Source: Burkholderiales bacterium | Lineage (GTDB): Bacteria; Pseudomonadota; Gammaproteobacteria; Burkholderiales; Thiobacteraceae | DNA length: 55,153 nt | Direction of reading: 5' to 3' | Assembly: GCA_018781585.1 (NCBI GenBank) | Contig: JADMJT010000051.1 | Location: 36,356-91,508, forward strand | Shown here: positions 9,276 to 19,635 of the stretch, piece by piece | Numbering within the stretch: the stretch's first letter is position 1 | How the letters are laid out: every line of letters starts with the position of its first letter | Position numbers and translations under genes: made by a program | The notes under the pieces: generated by a model | Told to the model about the DNA's origin: nothing | Database searches by the model: none | What the model saw: the letters and a program-made list of their open reading frames with translations, nothing else

Positions 9276-10349
9276 ATGCAGTCTGAGCCCATCAATATCG
9301 TGGATCATACCAGCGCCCATATTATGATCGTGGACGATGAGCCGGCGAACCTGAAACTGCTGGAAAAAATGCTGAACCGCCAGGGTTACGACAATCTCAC
9401 GCTGATCGAAGATCCGCGTGAAGTGATGCAGGCCTACGAGCGGGGGGTGCCCGACATCGTTCTACTGGATTTAAATATGCCGCATTTGGACGGCTTTGCC
9501 GTGCTTGAGTTGCTCAAGGAAAAATCCGGTAAGGCGTTGCCGCCGGTGCTGGTGCTGACCGCACAGCAAGGGTATGCGCATCGACTGCGCGCGCTGGAAA
9601 ATGGGGCTCGTGATTACCTGTGCAAACCATTCGATCGCGCTGAGTTGCTGGCGCGCGTGCGCAATCTGGTCGAGGCGCAACTTTTCCAAAAATACATGCG
9701 CGACCAAAACGACGTACTGGAGCAAATGGTACGCGAACGCATGCGCGAATTGCGTCACACGCGTTTACAGATCGTGCGAAGACTGGGCCGCGCGGCGGAA
9801 TTTCGCGACAACGAAACCGGTTTTCATATCCTGCGCATGAGCCATACCTCGGTGCTGTTGGCGCGCGCGCTGGGCTGGGCCGATGAACAATGCGAATTGC
9901 TGTTGCATGCGAGCCCGATGCATGACGTGGGTAAAATCGGCATCCCTGATCGAATTTTGCTCAAGCCCGATAAGCTCGATCCGGAGGAATGGGAAATCAT
10001 GAAATCCCATGTCACCATCGGCGCGCATATCCTGGATGGGGACGATTCTGCGTTGCTCACGCTGGCGCGCGAGATTGCGCTCTCTCATCACGAGAAATGG
10101 GATGGGTCGGGGTATCCGCACGGCTTGGCAGGCGAAGCGATTCCGCTTTCCTGCCGTATTGTCGCGTTGGCCGATGTATTCGATGCACTCACCTCGGAAC
10201 GGCCCTATAAACGCGCCTGGACGGTGGAAGCGAGCCTGGAGTACCTCCACGAGCAAAGCGGTCAACATTTCGACCCAGTATTGGTCGGACATTTTATGCA
10301 ATTGTTGCCTCAGGTTCTCGCTATTCGCACCCGCTTCGCAGAGCCGTGA
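9276..10349 (+). CDS. Response regulator with HD-GYP domain, c-di-GMP phosphodiesterase
   Basis: A 357-residue protein of the RpfG type. The receiver (about 10-130) has the acidic pair in IVDDEPAN, phospho-acceptor Asp in [10 protein letters not shown] and Lys in LCKPFD. A coiled linker leads to the HD-GYP domain (about 165-345) with [10 protein letters not shown] supplying the metal-binding His-Asp, a later HH pair, and DGSGYPHG for the GYP motif. Intact HD-GYP domains hydrolyse c-di-GMP, which would favour motility over attachment. The partner kinase may be the large hybrid kinase upstream (inference). TTG 9246 would add ten residues, but ATG 9276 fits the putative promoter better; neither start has a strong ribosome binding site. 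Confidence 0.9.
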   Translation: MQSEPINIVDHTSAHIMIVDDEPANLKLLEKMLNRQGYDNLTLIEDPREVMQAYERGVPDIVLLDLNMPHLDGFAVLELLKEKSGKALPPVLVLTAQQGYAHRLRALENGARDYLCKPFDRAELLARVRNLVEAQLFQKYMRDQNDVLEQMVRERMRELRHTRLQIVRRLGRAAEFRDNETGFHILRMSHTSVLLARALGWADEQCELLLHASPMHDVGKIGIPDRILLKPDKLDPEEWEIMKSHVTIGAHILDGDDSALLTLAREIALSHHEKWDGSGYPHGLAGEAIPLSCRIVALADVFDALTSERPYKRAWTVEASLEYLHEQSGQHFDPVLVGHFMQLLPQVLAIRTRFAEP

Positions 10350-10423
10350 TGCAGGGCGCGGTGCGCCTCCCCTCCCCCTCTTTTTTTCAAAGATTTCATA
10401 TCGTTATAAAAACCGGTCTGGAC

Positions 10424-10451
10424 TAAAGTTATGTCGCTGGTTTGCCGTTAA
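10424..10451 (+). promoter_or_regulatory. Sigma-28 (FliA) promoter for the che operon
   Basis: TAAAGTTA at 10424-10431 and GCCGTTAA at 10444-10451 match the flagellar sigma-28 boxes, with a 12-base spacer (one longer than the consensus). The same -10 sequence, GCCGTTAA, occurs in the promoter at 290-316. Transcription would start near 10457, about 70 bases before the receptor gene that heads the operon. Confidence 0.7.
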
Positions 10452-10527
10452 GACTATCAAGCAACTATGGTCATTCCGGCATTCCTATGGCGCGGCGGTA
10501 TTTTTTGATTGTGACAGAGCCATCACC

Positions 10528-11799
10528 ATGAATAAAAACGATATGAAATCGGCAAATCAAACTTCGGCCCACTTTAAACCCGCACTGATACTGCTGGGTA
10601 GCGGCTTGTTCGCTGGCACATTGGCGGCCGGCCTGGCTTGGCTGTTAGAGGCTTCGCTACAAGCAAGCATCGGCGCTTGGATTGTATTCGGTGTGACTTG
10701 TGCCGCGATGCTCGCGACCAGCCTGGTGCTGATCAGTCAAGCGCATGCACAATCTTCGACCCTCTCCACCTATGCTGGCACTGAGTTAGCAGAGGTACGG
10801 CAGGAATTTGATCGCTTGCTGAGCGAACTGACTGAGGGGTTCGGTACGCAGCATGCGCAAGCCGGCCTGGAGTTAGAGCAAGTGCGCATCCTGCTGAGCG
10901 ATGCAGGGGAGAAGTTGGTGTCGAGCTTCACCCGCTTGGAAAGCCATACCCGTCAACAGCAGAACCTGGCACTTGATCTGGCCGATAGCAATCCGGGCGC
11001 AGCGGACGCGAGCGACACACAGACAGTTAGCATCGAAGCCTTCGTGCTGGAAATTTCCAACACGCTCTCGATGTTTGTCGATACCACGGTCGATACCAGC
11101 CGTGTCGGGATGGAACTGGTGGGGATGATGGATGACATCATTTCTCGCGTGAAAACCATTCTGGGCGTACTGGGCGAGATCGATTCGATTTCCAAGCAAA
11201 CCAATTTGCTGGCGCTCAATGCGGCGATCGAAGCGGCGCGCGCGGGTGAGTCCGGCCGCGGTTTCGCGGTGGTGGCGGACGAGGTGCGTAATCTGTCGAT
11301 GCGCTCTGGGCATTTCTCCGAGCAAATACGCGGTTATATGAGCGGCGTGCATGGCTCCGTGCAAGCCGCCGAGCATGCGATCAACGGCATGGCTTCAAAA
11401 GACATGCAATTTGCGCTCAACTCGAAGCAGCGCGTAGAAGGCATGCTGGAGCGGGTGCAGCACATGAATCACAAGATGACTGGCACGATGGATCAAATGT
11501 CTGACATCGCCAGGGAAGTAGACGGCGAAGTACGTGCGACAGTCACCTCGCTGCAATTTCAGGATTTAACGACACAATTGATTGCGCGGGTAAACGATCG
11601 TATCTCAGCCATGTCGCATACGCTGCAAGAAATGGAGCGGGTCCGCAATACAACAGCGGCGATTCAAGCATTACCGGATTTGAGTCGATATCTTCAACAG
11701 TACCAAGCGGCGCTGGCACAAACCAGCTTGCTTGGCCCTTCTGGTACCGGCCCAGTCTCTCAAGGCACGATGGCGTCGGGAGACGTCGATCTGTTTTAA
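10528..11799 (+). CDS. Short methyl-accepting chemotaxis protein without a periplasmic domain
   Basis: A 423-residue protein. ATG 10528 is chosen because longer in-frame readings run back into the HD-GYP gene and upstream of the promoter. Two membrane helices (about 18-40 and 46-68) are joined by a few residues, so there is almost no periplasmic part. The rest is cytoplasmic and contains the MCP signalling tip ([18 protein letters not shown] and [15 protein letters not shown], around residues 220-265). A later [17 protein letters not shown] segment is a motif I associate with a subset of receptors. It ends in GDVDLF. It probably senses an internal or membrane-linked cue. It is the first gene of the che operon; cheY follows after 27 bases. 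Confidence 0.88.
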   Translation: MNKNDMKSANQTSAHFKPALILLGSGLFAGTLAAGLAWLLEASLQASIGAWIVFGVTCAAMLATSLVLISQAHAQSSTLSTYAGTELAEVRQEFDRLLSELTEGFGTQHAQAGLELEQVRILLSDAGEKLVSSFTRLESHTRQQQNLALDLADSNPGAADASDTQTVSIEAFVLEISNTLSMFVDTTVDTSRVGMELVGMMDDIISRVKTILGVLGEIDSISKQTNLLALNAAIEAARAGESGRGFAVVADEVRNLSMRSGHFSEQIRGYMSGVHGSVQAAEHAINGMASKDMQFALNSKQRVEGMLERVQHMNHKMTGTMDQMSDIAREVDGEVRATVTSLQFQDLTTQLIARVNDRISAMSHTLQEMERVRNTTAAIQALPDLSRYLQQYQAALAQTSLLGPSGTGPVSQGTMASGDVDLF

Positions 11800-11826
11800 C
11801 CGCGCGGCAAAGAAAAGGGAAATCCG

Positions 11827-12192
11827 ATGGCAAAAACAATTTTAGCGGTGGATGATTCCGCGTCCATCCGACAAATGGTGGCGTTTACCCTTAAGGGTGC
11901 AGGCTACGAGGTAGTGGAAGCGGTGGACGGCGAGGATGGCTTGAACAAGGCTAAGTCCAAACCCTTCAATCTGGTGCTCACCGATCAAAATATGCCGAAG
12001 ATGGATGGCATTACGCTGATCAAATCGCTGCGCGCAATACCGCAATACAAGAGCACACCGATTCTGGTGCTGACCACCGAGGCCGGCGATGCGATGAAAT
12101 CGCAAGGTAAAGCGGCCGGGGCAACCGGTTGGCTGGTGAAACCGTTCGACCCGCAAAAATTGATGGATGTGGTAAAAAAAGTCATCGGCTAA
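11827..12192 (+). CDS. cheY: Chemotaxis response regulator CheY
   Basis: A 121-residue single receiver domain. Phosphorylated CheY binds the flagellar switch. The acidic pocket is DD at 9-10, the phospho-acceptor is Asp53 in LTDQNMPKMDG, Thr83/Thr84 lie in LVLTTEAG and Lys105 in LVKPFDP. All catalytic residues are present. It sits between the receptor and cheA in the che operon. No cheZ phosphatase gene is found in this window, so phosphate removal depends on a gene elsewhere or another mechanism. Confidence 0.95.
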   Translation: MAKTILAVDDSASIRQMVAFTLKGAGYEVVEAVDGEDGLNKAKSKPFNLVLTDQNMPKMDGITLIKSLRAIPQYKSTPILVLTTEAGDAMKSQGKAAGATGWLVKPFDPQKLMDVVKKVIG

Positions 12193-12245
12193 ATGTCGTG
12201 ACGATCAATCTCCCTCTTTAAAAAAAACGAATCAATAGGCGCGCC

Positions 12246-14351
12246 ATGACTGTCGACATGAGTCAGTTTTATGAGGTGTTTTTCGAGGAAGCCGCAGAGC
12301 ACCTCGCCTCCATGGAAAGCCTGCTACTCAAGCTCGATATCAACGCACCTGATGCTGATGAACTGAATGCGATTTTTCGCGCCGCGCACTCGATCAAAGG
12401 CGGCAGCGGCACTTTCGGTTTCACCGATATGACCGGGGTGACGCATATCCTCGAAAATCTTCTGGATAAGATTCGCAAAGGCGAAATAGCACTGCGCCAG
12501 GAAATGATCGATGTCTTTCTGGAAACCGGCGATGTGTTGAAAGCCCAGCTGGATGTGCATCGGAGCGGCGGCGCCAGTGTAGATGAGGCGACGGTGGCGA
12601 GTGTCTGCGATGTGCTCGCCAAAATGACCAGCGAAGAAAGCGCGCCTGCGGCTTCTTCCGCACCCACGCGCAGTACAGCACCTGTGGGTGGGAAAACCCG
12701 GTTTCACCTTGCTTTCAAACGCGTGGCCAAAGCCAAGTTGGAAAATTTGCTGCGAGAGCTATCCGAGAACGGCGATCTGAAAGTTCAAGAAGAATCGGGG
12801 AATGAAAATTTATCGATTATGCTCGATACGACCCTGTCTGAGACCGAGCTGTTGGAGCTCATCCAATTTGTAGTGAGCCTCAAGCAGGTGGTCCTGGCGA
12901 CGGGCGAAATCGATCCAACCGAATTTGCACGCGAGGCCTTCGGTTTCTTCGCAGGCAACCCCGGCGCGCCGGAAGCGCCGCTGGTGGCGGAGGAAGACGA
13001 CGGCTTCGGGTTATTCATCTCCCCCGCGGAATTAAAATCGCAGCAGGAAGCCGATGCGGGTTTTGGCCTGTTCGAGGATGCACCAGGAATGGAACAGATC
13101 AAGCAAGGAGAAGCTGCGGCCGCCGCTCCCAGCAAACCCACTGTCGTGGCACCCGCTAAACCTACGGCTCCTGCGACAGCCAATGCGGAAGGCGCTTCGA
13201 TCCGCGTCAGTGTGGAAAAAGTCGATCAACTCATTAACTTGGTAGGTGAGTTGGTGATTACCCAAGCCATGCTGGCTCAAACCACCGCCAATGTTGATCC
13301 CACCTTGTATGAGGTGCTGCTGAATAGCGTGGCACAACTGGAACGCAATACCCGCGATCTGCAAGAGTCGGTGATGTCGATTCGCATGATGCCGATCAGT
13401 TTCGTATTCAGTCGCTTTCCGCGCGTGGTGCGCGATGTGGCGACTAAACTTGGCAAGCAAGTCGAGTTGCGCACCATCGGCGAAGGCACGGAACTGGACA
13501 AGGGCTTGATCGAGAAGATCGCCGACCCCCTCACCCACTTGGTGCGCAATAGTCTCGACCATGGCATTGAAATGCCCGAGACGCGCATCGCTGCAGGCAA
13601 GGATCCAAAAGGCACACTAACCCTGCGCGCCTCGCATCAAGGCGGCAATATCGTGATCGAGGTTTCTGATGATGGCGGCGGTTTGAGTCGCGAGCGCATC
13701 ATAGCCAAGGCAAAAGAAAAAGGCATTCCGGTCAGCGATAGCATGACCGATCAAGAAGTGTGGCTGCTGATTTTCGCGCCGGGCTTCTCCACCGCTGAGG
13801 TGGTGACAGATGTTTCAGGCCGCGGCGTGGGTATGGATGTGGTGAAACGGAATATCGAAGGGATGGGTGGTCGGGTCGAACTAGATTCTAAAACCGGAGT
13901 AGGCACCACTGTGACGATTCGCCTGCCGCTGACACTGGCCATTCTGGACGGCATGTCGGTCGCGGTGGGCGATGAGATTTTTATTATTCCGCTTAATTAC
14001 ATCATCGAGTCGCTGCAACCAGCCGAACAAGATGTCAAAACCGTGGCGAGCGAAGGGCGTGTGGTGAATGTGCGCGGCGAATACCTGCCGCTGATGGCCA
14101 TGCATAGTTTATTCAATATCAAACCCAAGACGCGTGATCCGAGCAAGGGCATTCTGGTCATCATCGAATCAGATGGCAACAAGGCCGCACTGCTGGTGGA
14201 TGGTCTGGTGGGCCAGCACCAGGTGGTGATCAAGAGCTTGGAAACGAATTTCCGCAAGGTACGCGGAATATCCGCAGCCACCATCATGGGCGATGGCAAA
14301 GTGGCGCTGATCTTGGATATGGTGGCGCTGGTGCGCATGGCTCGCAACTGA
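12246..14351 (+). CDS. cheA: Chemotaxis histidine kinase CheA
   Basis: A 701-residue kinase with the standard layout. The HPt domain has His48 in RAAHSIKGGSGTFGF; a P2-like region lies at about 155-225; an Ala/Pro-rich linker follows; the dimerisation helices begin near ASIRVSVEKVDQLINLVGEL; the HATPase shows HLVRNSLDHGIE and GRGVGMDVVKRNIEGMGG; and a CheW-like regulatory domain closes the protein. It autophosphorylates in complex with receptors and CheW, then passes phosphate to CheY and CheB. The start could also be the ATG four codons later (12258); ribosome binding signals for both are weak. The second cheW follows after 18 bases. Confidence 0.96.
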   Translation: MTVDMSQFYEVFFEEAAEHLASMESLLLKLDINAPDADELNAIFRAAHSIKGGSGTFGFTDMTGVTHILENLLDKIRKGEIALRQEMIDVFLETGDVLKAQLDVHRSGGASVDEATVASVCDVLAKMTSEESAPAASSAPTRSTAPVGGKTRFHLAFKRVAKAKLENLLRELSENGDLKVQEESGNENLSIMLDTTLSETELLELIQFVVSLKQVVLATGEIDPTEFAREAFGFFAGNPGAPEAPLVAEEDDGFGLFISPAELKSQQEADAGFGLFEDAPGMEQIKQGEAAAAAPSKPTVVAPAKPTAPATANAEGASIRVSVEKVDQLINLVGELVITQAMLAQTTANVDPTLYEVLLNSVAQLERNTRDLQESVMSIRMMPISFVFSRFPRVVRDVATKLGKQVELRTIGEGTELDKGLIEKIADPLTHLVRNSLDHGIEMPETRIAAGKDPKGTLTLRASHQGGNIVIEVSDDGGGLSRERIIAKAKEKGIPVSDSMTDQEVWLLIFAPGFSTAEVVTDVSGRGVGMDVVKRNIEGMGGRVELDSKTGVGTTVTIRLPLTLAILDGMSVAVGDEIFIIPLNYIIESLQPAEQDVKTVASEGRVVNVRGEYLPLMAMHSLFNIKPKTRDPSKGILVIIESDGNKAALLVDGLVGQHQVVIKSLETNFRKVRGISAATIMGDGKVALILDMVALVRMARN

Positions 14352-14369
14352 AATTAATCAGAGATCCTC

Positions 14370-14855
14370 ATGAGCGAAACCTCCCCTTCATCCAATTCAG
14401 CGGATAACGACGCTACCCGTGAATTTTTAACCTTCACGCTGGGTACGGAAGAATACGGCATCGACATCCTCAAGGTGCAGGAAATCCGTGGCTATGACGC
14501 AGTAACGCATATCGCGAACACGCCGGAATTCATCAAGGGCGTCATCAATTTGCGCGGGGTGATCGTGCCGATCGTGGACTTGCGCATCAAGTTCAATCTG
14601 GGCACGGCGGGATATAACCCATTTACGGTAGTGATCATTTTGAATGTGGCCGGACGCGTGATCGGCATTGTGGTCGACGGGGTCTCGGATGTCACGATTC
14701 TCGATTCAGCTCAAATCAAACCACCGCCAGAACTGGCTTCTACCCTGGATACGCATTTCATTCAGGGGCTCGGCACCAAGGATGATCGGATGATTATTCT
14801 GATTGATATTGAAGCGCTATTGACGAGTCCGGCTATGGAGTTGATTGATGCATAA
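14370..14855 (+). CDS. cheW: Chemotaxis coupling protein CheW (second copy)
   Basis: A 161-residue single-domain CheW that couples receptors to Che[17 protein letters not shown] and [16 protein letters not shown] match the first copy at 538 almost residue for residue, while the N-terminus and last 30 residues differ. It overlaps the start of cheR by 8 bases, so translation is likely coupled. Two CheW proteins may serve different receptor sets. Confidence 0.95.
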   Translation: MSETSPSSNSADNDATREFLTFTLGTEEYGIDILKVQEIRGYDAVTHIANTPEFIKGVINLRGVIVPIVDLRIKFNLGTAGYNPFTVVIILNVAGRVIGIVVDGVSDVTILDSAQIKPPPELASTLDTHFIQGLGTKDDRMIILIDIEALLTSPAMELIDA

Positions 14856-15780
14856 AACAACCGCAAGATCGCCCGTCAACTCCCAACCGCAGCAGGCAAC
14901 GGTGGTTTCTGCCTCAGGTGTGGCAGGCGATGACCGCGAGTTTTTGTTTACCGACCAGGATTTCGAACGTATTCGCAAGCTGATTTATGAACGGGCCGGC
15001 ATTTCGCTCTCGCCGATCAAGCGCGATATGGTGTATAGCCGGGTGGCGCGCCGGCTGCGTGCAACGGGCTTGCGTTCGTTTACGGCTTACCTCAGTTTGC
15101 TGGAGCAAGGCGATCCGGTCGAAATGGAAGCGTTTACCAATTCGTTGACGACCAACCTGACTTCCTTCTTCCGCGAGGAGCATCACTTTCCGATGTTGAA
15201 AGAGCACTTGCGGCCTCGCATGAAAAAAGGCGCGGTAACGATTTGGTGCTCCGCTTCGTCCACCGGTGAGGAACCTTACTCGATCGCGATGACCGTGGCG
15301 GAACTGTATGGCGGCATCCCGAACAATGTAAAAATTCTCGCCTCCGACCTCGATACCAATGTGCTCGATAAAGCGCGCCAAGGGGTGTATCCGCTCGACC
15401 GCGTTTCAAAAATCCCCGAAGACATGCTGCGTAAGTATTTTATGCGCGGCAGCGGTGCGCAAGATGGATTCGTACGGGTGCGCCCCGAGCTGCAAGCCAT
15501 GCTGAGCTTCCGCCAGATCAATCTACTCGATACCAGCTGGCCCATGCGCGGGCCATTCGATGCAATTTTCTGCCGCAATGTGATGATCTATTTCGACAAG
15601 CCGACGCAGCACGGCATTCTCGAAAAGTTTGTCCCCTTACTGACAGAGGATGGCGTACTTTTCGCAGGGCATTCCGAGAGTTTTCATCACGCGGCCGATC
15701 TATTCAAATTGCGTAACAAAACCGTGTATGAACTGGCCGAGCCGGCCAAGAAGCGGGCACATCGCTCCGAGGGGCGTTGA
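14848..15780 (+). CDS. cheR: Chemotaxis protein methyltransferase CheR
   Basis: A 310-residue S-adenosylmethionine-dependent enzyme that methylates receptor glutamates. An N-terminal helical domain (about 35-110) precedes the Rossmann-like domain, with [14 protein letters not shown] binding S-adenosylmethionine, [15 protein letters not shown], and [16 protein letters not shown] 14848 is preferred to TTG 14845 because TATGGAG lies 7 bases upstream of it. The gene begins inside the cheW stop region and its own stop overlaps cheD by one base, a tightly coupled arrangement. Confidence 0.95.
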   Translation: MHKTTARSPVNSQPQQATVVSASGVAGDDREFLFTDQDFERIRKLIYERAGISLSPIKRDMVYSRVARRLRATGLRSFTAYLSLLEQGDPVEMEAFTNSLTTNLTSFFREEHHFPMLKEHLRPRMKKGAVTIWCSASSTGEEPYSIAMTVAELYGGIPNNVKILASDLDTNVLDKARQGVYPLDRVSKIPEDMLRKYFMRGSGAQDGFVRVRPELQAMLSFRQINLLDTSWPMRGPFDAIFCRNVMIYFDKPTQHGILEKFVPLLTEDGVLFAGHSESFHHAADLFKLRNKTVYELAEPAKKRAHRSEGR

Positions 15781-16433
15781 TGGCTGGCGAGTCCCGCAAT
15801 CGGGCTTCCTCGGAAAGTTTTGGCGAGGCGAGCATCGATGTGCCGGGGGTGCCCAATGTCTATTACGACCGACAATTCAACATCCAAGCGGCGAAGATAT
15901 TGCCGGGCGAATACTATGTCACCCAGCGTGACATGATGATTGTCACCGTCTTGGGTTCTTGCGTCTCGGCTTGTATTCGCGACCGTGAGACCGGCATTGG
16001 TGGCATGAACCATTTCATGTTGCCGCACAGCGATGCCGATCCGAACAATCCCCTCAGCACCTCAACGCGCTATGGCACTTATGCCATGGAAATGTTGATC
16101 AACCATTTGCTTAAGCTGGGCGCGCGACGACAGTTTCTGGAAGCCAAGCTATTCGGTGGCGGCAACGTGATGCAAGGTTTTACCGTGCATAAAGTCGGCA
16201 CGCGCAATGCGGAATTCGCGCGGAGCTATCTGGAAGTCGAGAAAATTCCAGTCGTCTCGCAAGACCTGCTGGATATTCATCCACGCAAGGTTTATTACTT
16301 CCCCAAGACGGGACGGGTATTGGTTAAGAAATTGCGCAATCTACACAACGAAACCATTTCCGAGCGCGAGCAGCAATACCAGCAGCGCATCGTAGTCGAA
16401 AAATCGAGCGGCGACGTGGAACTCTTCACATGA
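15780..16433 (+). CDS. cheD: Chemoreceptor glutamine deamidase CheD
   Basis: A 217-residue enzyme that converts receptor glutamines to glutamates. The catalytic Cys and His are in [13 protein letters not shown] and [11 protein letters not shown]. The N-terminal 25 residues before the core are an extension of no recognised function. The start overlaps the cheR stop as TGATG, and the end overlaps cheB as ATGA. Its place between cheR and cheB matches its role in receptor adaptation. Confidence 0.93.
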   Translation: MAGESRNRASSESFGEASIDVPGVPNVYYDRQFNIQAAKILPGEYYVTQRDMMIVTVLGSCVSACIRDRETGIGGMNHFMLPHSDADPNNPLSTSTRYGTYAMEMLINHLLKLGARRQFLEAKLFGGGNVMQGFTVHKVGTRNAEFARSYLEVEKIPVVSQDLLDIHPRKVYYFPKTGRVLVKKLRNLHNETISEREQQYQQRIVVEKSSGDVELFT

Positions 16434-17524
16434 GTAAAACCTTGGGCGCAAAAATCAAGGTAGTCATTGTCGATGATTCTGCGCTGATCCGCAGCGTATT
16501 GAAGGAAATATTGGCGCAAGCGCCGGATATCGAGGTAGTAGGCGTGGCGCCCGATCCTTTGGTGGCGCGTGAAATTATCCGCGCGACTAACCCAGACGTC
16601 ATCACGCTTGATGTGGAAATGCCCAAGATGGACGGGCTGGAATTTCTGGATAAGCTTATGCGCCTGCGGCCCACGCCGGTCATCATGATTTCATCGCTTA
16701 CCGAACGTAGTTCGGATGTGACGTTCAAGGCGCTGGAACTCGGCGCAGTGGATTTTGTGACCAAACCCAAGCTCGATATCGCGAGCGGCATGCAGGAATA
16801 TGGTGAAATGATCGTGGATAAAATTCGCGCCGCGGCCAAGGCTAAACTTAAAAAACCCTCGCCGCTGCATGTGGCCGAGCGCTTATCGGCGGATGCCGTG
16901 CTGCCCGCCGTGTCCAACCGTATCACCTCGACTGAGAAGCTCATTATCATCGGCGCCTCGACCGGCGGCACGGAAGCGATTAAGGAGGTGTTGATCAGAA
17001 TGCCGGCGGATTGCCCGGGGATTCTTGTCACGCAACACATGCCTGAATCCTTTACCCGATCATTCGCACATCGACTGGATAGCCTATGCAAAATTTCGGT
17101 TAAGGAAGCGGAGCAAGGCGATCGTATCCTGCCAGGTCATGCTTATATCGCGCCGGGACATTCACATCTTTTATTAGCGCGTTCCGGTGCGAACTATATC
17201 TGCGAGCTAAGTGACGGACCGCCGGTGAATCGGCATCGACCCTCCGTGGATGTGCTATTCCGCTCCGCTGCGAATTGCGCCGGCGCAAATGCAATTGGGG
17301 TGATCCTCACGGGCATGGGCAAGGATGGCGCAATAGGGATGCTAGAAATGAAACACGCCGGCGCCTACAACCTCTCACAAGACGAAGCGAGCTGTGTCGT
17401 TTATGGCATGCCCAAAGAAGCGGTGGCAATGGGCGGCGTAGATGAGACGGTTCCCCTGCTGAATGTGGCGCAACGCATCCTGGCGCATTTGTCGACGATG
17501 GGCGTCAGGGCAATTCGGGTCTAG
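16430..17524 (+). CDS. cheB: Chemotaxis protein-glutamate methylesterase CheB
   Basis: A 364-residue two-domain response regulator. The receiver (about 5-125) has phospho-acceptor Asp in [13 protein letters not shown] and Lys in DFVTKPK. A linker leads to the methylesterase (about 165-355) with Ser in [12 protein letters not shown], His in TQHMPESFT and Asp in [10 protein letters not shown]. It removes receptor methyl groups once phosphorylated by CheA. It overlaps cheD by 4 bases and is the last gene of the operon; the convergent ppiD ends 30 bases downstream. Confidence 0.96.
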   Translation: MSKTLGAKIKVVIVDDSALIRSVLKEILAQAPDIEVVGVAPDPLVAREIIRATNPDVITLDVEMPKMDGLEFLDKLMRLRPTPVIMISSLTERSSDVTFKALELGAVDFVTKPKLDIASGMQEYGEMIVDKIRAAAKAKLKKPSPLHVAERLSADAVLPAVSNRITSTEKLIIIGASTGGTEAIKEVLIRMPADCPGILVTQHMPESFTRSFAHRLDSLCKISVKEAEQGDRILPGHAYIAPGHSHLLLARSGANYICELSDGPPVNRHRPSVDVLFRSAANCAGANAIGVILTGMGKDGAIGMLEMKHAGAYNLSQDEASCVVYGMPKEAVAMGGVDETVPLLNVAQRILAHLSTMGVRAIRV

Positions 17525-17554
17525 CGATATGGAAGGCTGCGCCCATCTACCTCA

Positions 17555-19471
17555 TCAGTTCCGCTCGCCCACTTTATCCAACACGGCCTGCTTGATACTG
17601 ACCTTACCCTGCGTTCTGAGGCTGTCTAAATAAGCGCTGGTGGTTTGCTCAGCAAGGATTTGCCGCAATGAAAGCGGCGCAATCTGCGCGACTTGTCGCT
17701 TTACGTTCTCATCGCTGGTGATGCTACTGATTTTATATACCGCGAAACTGCCATCGGAAAGTACTTTGCCGGTGTAACTTGGCAAAGTTTTGGCGCCCGC
17801 ACGGAATATCGTTTGGATTTCATCTAGCCCAAAGCCTTCTCGTTGCGCTTGGTCGCGACCGATTTTTTTTGCGGCACCGAACTTGAGGGTTGACACAGTC
17901 CGGCCTTGCTTCAGTTCAGCCAATAAGCTTTCCCCTTGTTTGGTCGCCAATACAGCTGCTTCATCCTTGCGCAATCGGGCTTCAATCTCAGCTTTCACAG
18001 CTTCCATCGGCTTGTTGCCGGCCGCTTTATACGCCACGATGCGCGCGGCTACGAGCGTATTGGGCGCAACTTCCATCGCTTCCGTGTTACGTTTTCCTTG
18101 GATCGCGTCGCTACTAAAAATCGCGTTCATCAGACGTTCATTTTTCAGCAGGCCTTGCGCCGGCCCCTGACGTTCGAACCAATCGCTGGTTTGAACCGTC
18201 AATTGATACTTGTCCGCCGCCGGTTTAAGGCTATCGGACTTGGCATACACCATATCGCCGAATTGCTCCACTTCCTCATTGAATTTTCGTAGCGCCATGT
18301 CCCGCTTGGCCGCTTCCATCACCGTATCCTGCACCTCAGCAAAACTGCGCTGGCCGCCGCCGGTGATCGCCTTCACTTGGAGGATGTGAAGCCCGGCCGG
18401 GGATTCCACCAACCCCTTCACCTCCCCCGCCGCCATGCCAAACACGGCTTGCTCTACTTGCGGGAAAATAGTGCCGCGTTGGATGGCGCCCAACGCCCCG
18501 CCTTTTGCGGCGGTCAGCGGATCTTGCGAATGCTGCTTCGCCAGCTCTGCGAACTGTTTAGGATTCTGCTGCAACTGCGTCAGGAGTTGTTGCGCCTTCT
18601 CCCGTGCAGCTTGCTTGTCTTCGGGCTTTGCATCGGGGGTAACCCGGATGAGGAGATGCGCCACCTCGCGACGCTCGGGCAGGGCAAATTGATCAGCGTG
18701 CTTATCGTAATAAGCTTTGGCGTCGGCCTCGGTAACTTGCAACTGCGCCAACACTGCTTCGGGTGTGAACACGATATATTCCACCCGCGCTTGCTCCGGC
18801 ACCCGCGATAATTCGGGATGCTTTTCGTAAAAATTTTGGATTTGCTGTGCATCGAGTTTGACTTGCGGTGCAAATTCTTCGATCCGTAACACCGCTTTGG
18901 AGACTTCGCGCTGCTCCGCCATCACCTGCGCCAAGCGTTCACTCATCACACGCGGCGCAATACCGGTGTCAGCCTGGAACGCGACCAACTCGCGACTCAA
19001 GGTATCTTGTGCGATAGAAGCCATGTATTTCTTGAGATTGAGACGGTTATTTTCCAAAATCCGCTGCAGCAGCGTCTCAGAGAATTTGCCGTTTTCCTGG
19101 AACATGGGTTCATTCCGGATTGCAGCGAGAATACTCGCTTCATTCGCGCTGTAACCTAATTTTGCCGCTTGTTGAATTAACAGTTGCTCGCGCACCATGC
19201 GCTCAAGCACGGCCATTCTGAGTTCTGCGCTATTCAAAACAGCGGGGTTTTTCTCACCCGCCTCACGCAAGCGACTCTGCTCTTTTTTGAGTGCTTCCTC
19301 AAATACGGGCAGGGCGATTTCACGCTCGCCTACTTTGGCGACCTTCTGTGCCAAGCCATCCGCTTTGTTGTAGGTATCAATGCCCGTCCAAGCAAATGCG
19401 ATGATCAGTATTACCAGCACAATTCGCGCTGCCGGGCCTTTCATCTTCTCGTGAATAGTATCCGCAAACAT
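17555..19471 (-). CDS. ppiD: Periplasmic folding chaperone PpiD
   Basis: A 638-residue membrane-anchored chaperone. One transmembrane helix (about 15-35, VLVILIIAFAWTGI) places the rest in the periplasm. A SurA-like N-terminal helical region (about 36-240) precedes a parvulin domain (about 265-370) with EVAHLLIRV and GGALGAIQRGTIFPQVEQAVF, and a long C-terminal region follows. PpiD helps newly exported proteins fold near the Sec translocon. Whether the parvulin domain is catalytically active cannot be judged here. It lies downstream of two tRNA genes and their terminator, so it needs its own promoter, which I could not identify. Confidence 0.93.
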   Translation of the reverse strand: MFADTIHEKMKGPAARIVLVILIIAFAWTGIDTYNKADGLAQKVAKVGEREIALPVFEEALKKEQSRLREAGEKNPAVLNSAELRMAVLERMVREQLLIQQAAKLGYSANEASILAAIRNEPMFQENGKFSETLLQRILENNRLNLKKYMASIAQDTLSRELVAFQADTGIAPRVMSERLAQVMAEQREVSKAVLRIEEFAPQVKLDAQQIQNFYEKHPELSRVPEQARVEYIVFTPEAVLAQLQVTEADAKAYYDKHADQFALPERREVAHLLIRVTPDAKPEDKQAAREKAQQLLTQLQQNPKQFAELAKQHSQDPLTAAKGGALGAIQRGTIFPQVEQAVFGMAAGEVKGLVESPAGLHILQVKAITGGGQRSFAEVQDTVMEAAKRDMALRKFNEEVEQFGDMVYAKSDSLKPAADKYQLTVQTSDWFERQGPAQGLLKNERLMNAIFSSDAIQGKRNTEAMEVAPNTLVAARIVAYKAAGNKPMEAVKAEIEARLRKDEAAVLATKQGESLLAELKQGRTVSTLKFGAAKKIGRDQAQREGFGLDEIQTIFRAGAKTLPSYTGKVLSDGSFAVYKISSITSDENVKRQVAQIAPLSLRQILAEQTTSAYLDSLRTQGKVSIKQAVLDKVGERN

Positions 19472-19500
19472 GGCACACCCTATTTGTTAAAGCACAAATG

Positions 19501-19526
19501 AAAAAGGCGAGCCTAATAGGCTCGCC
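19501..19526 (-). terminator. Intrinsic terminator after tRNA-Asp
   Basis: Read on the - strand, GGCGAGCC and GGCTCGCC form a perfect 8-bp stem around a 5-base loop, followed by TTTTT. It lies 6 bases beyond the tRNA-Asp CCA end and separates the tRNA transcript from ppiD. Confidence 0.85.
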
Positions 19527-19531
19527 CGGTT

Positions 19532-19608
19532 TGGCGGAGTGGACGGGACTCGAACCCGCGACCCCCGGCGTGACAGGCCGGTATTCTAACCAACTGAACT
19601 ACCACTCC
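19532..19608 (-). tRNA. tRNA-Asp (anticodon GTC)
   Basis: A 77-nt tRNA with encoded CCA. The acceptor stem GGAGTGG pairs with CCACTCC, the T-arm has GGTTCGAGTCC, and the anticodon loop reads CTGTCAC with GTC. It is 27 bases downstream of tRNA-Val on the same strand. Confidence 0.97.
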
Positions 19609-19635
19609 ATAACTCGCTCAAGTTGAAACTTGCGC

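Noticed and set aside
10009-10527. A 173-residue extension of the second chemoreceptor
   Set aside because: It overlaps the HD-GYP gene and runs through the sigma-28 promoter; ATG 10528 gives a normal receptor.
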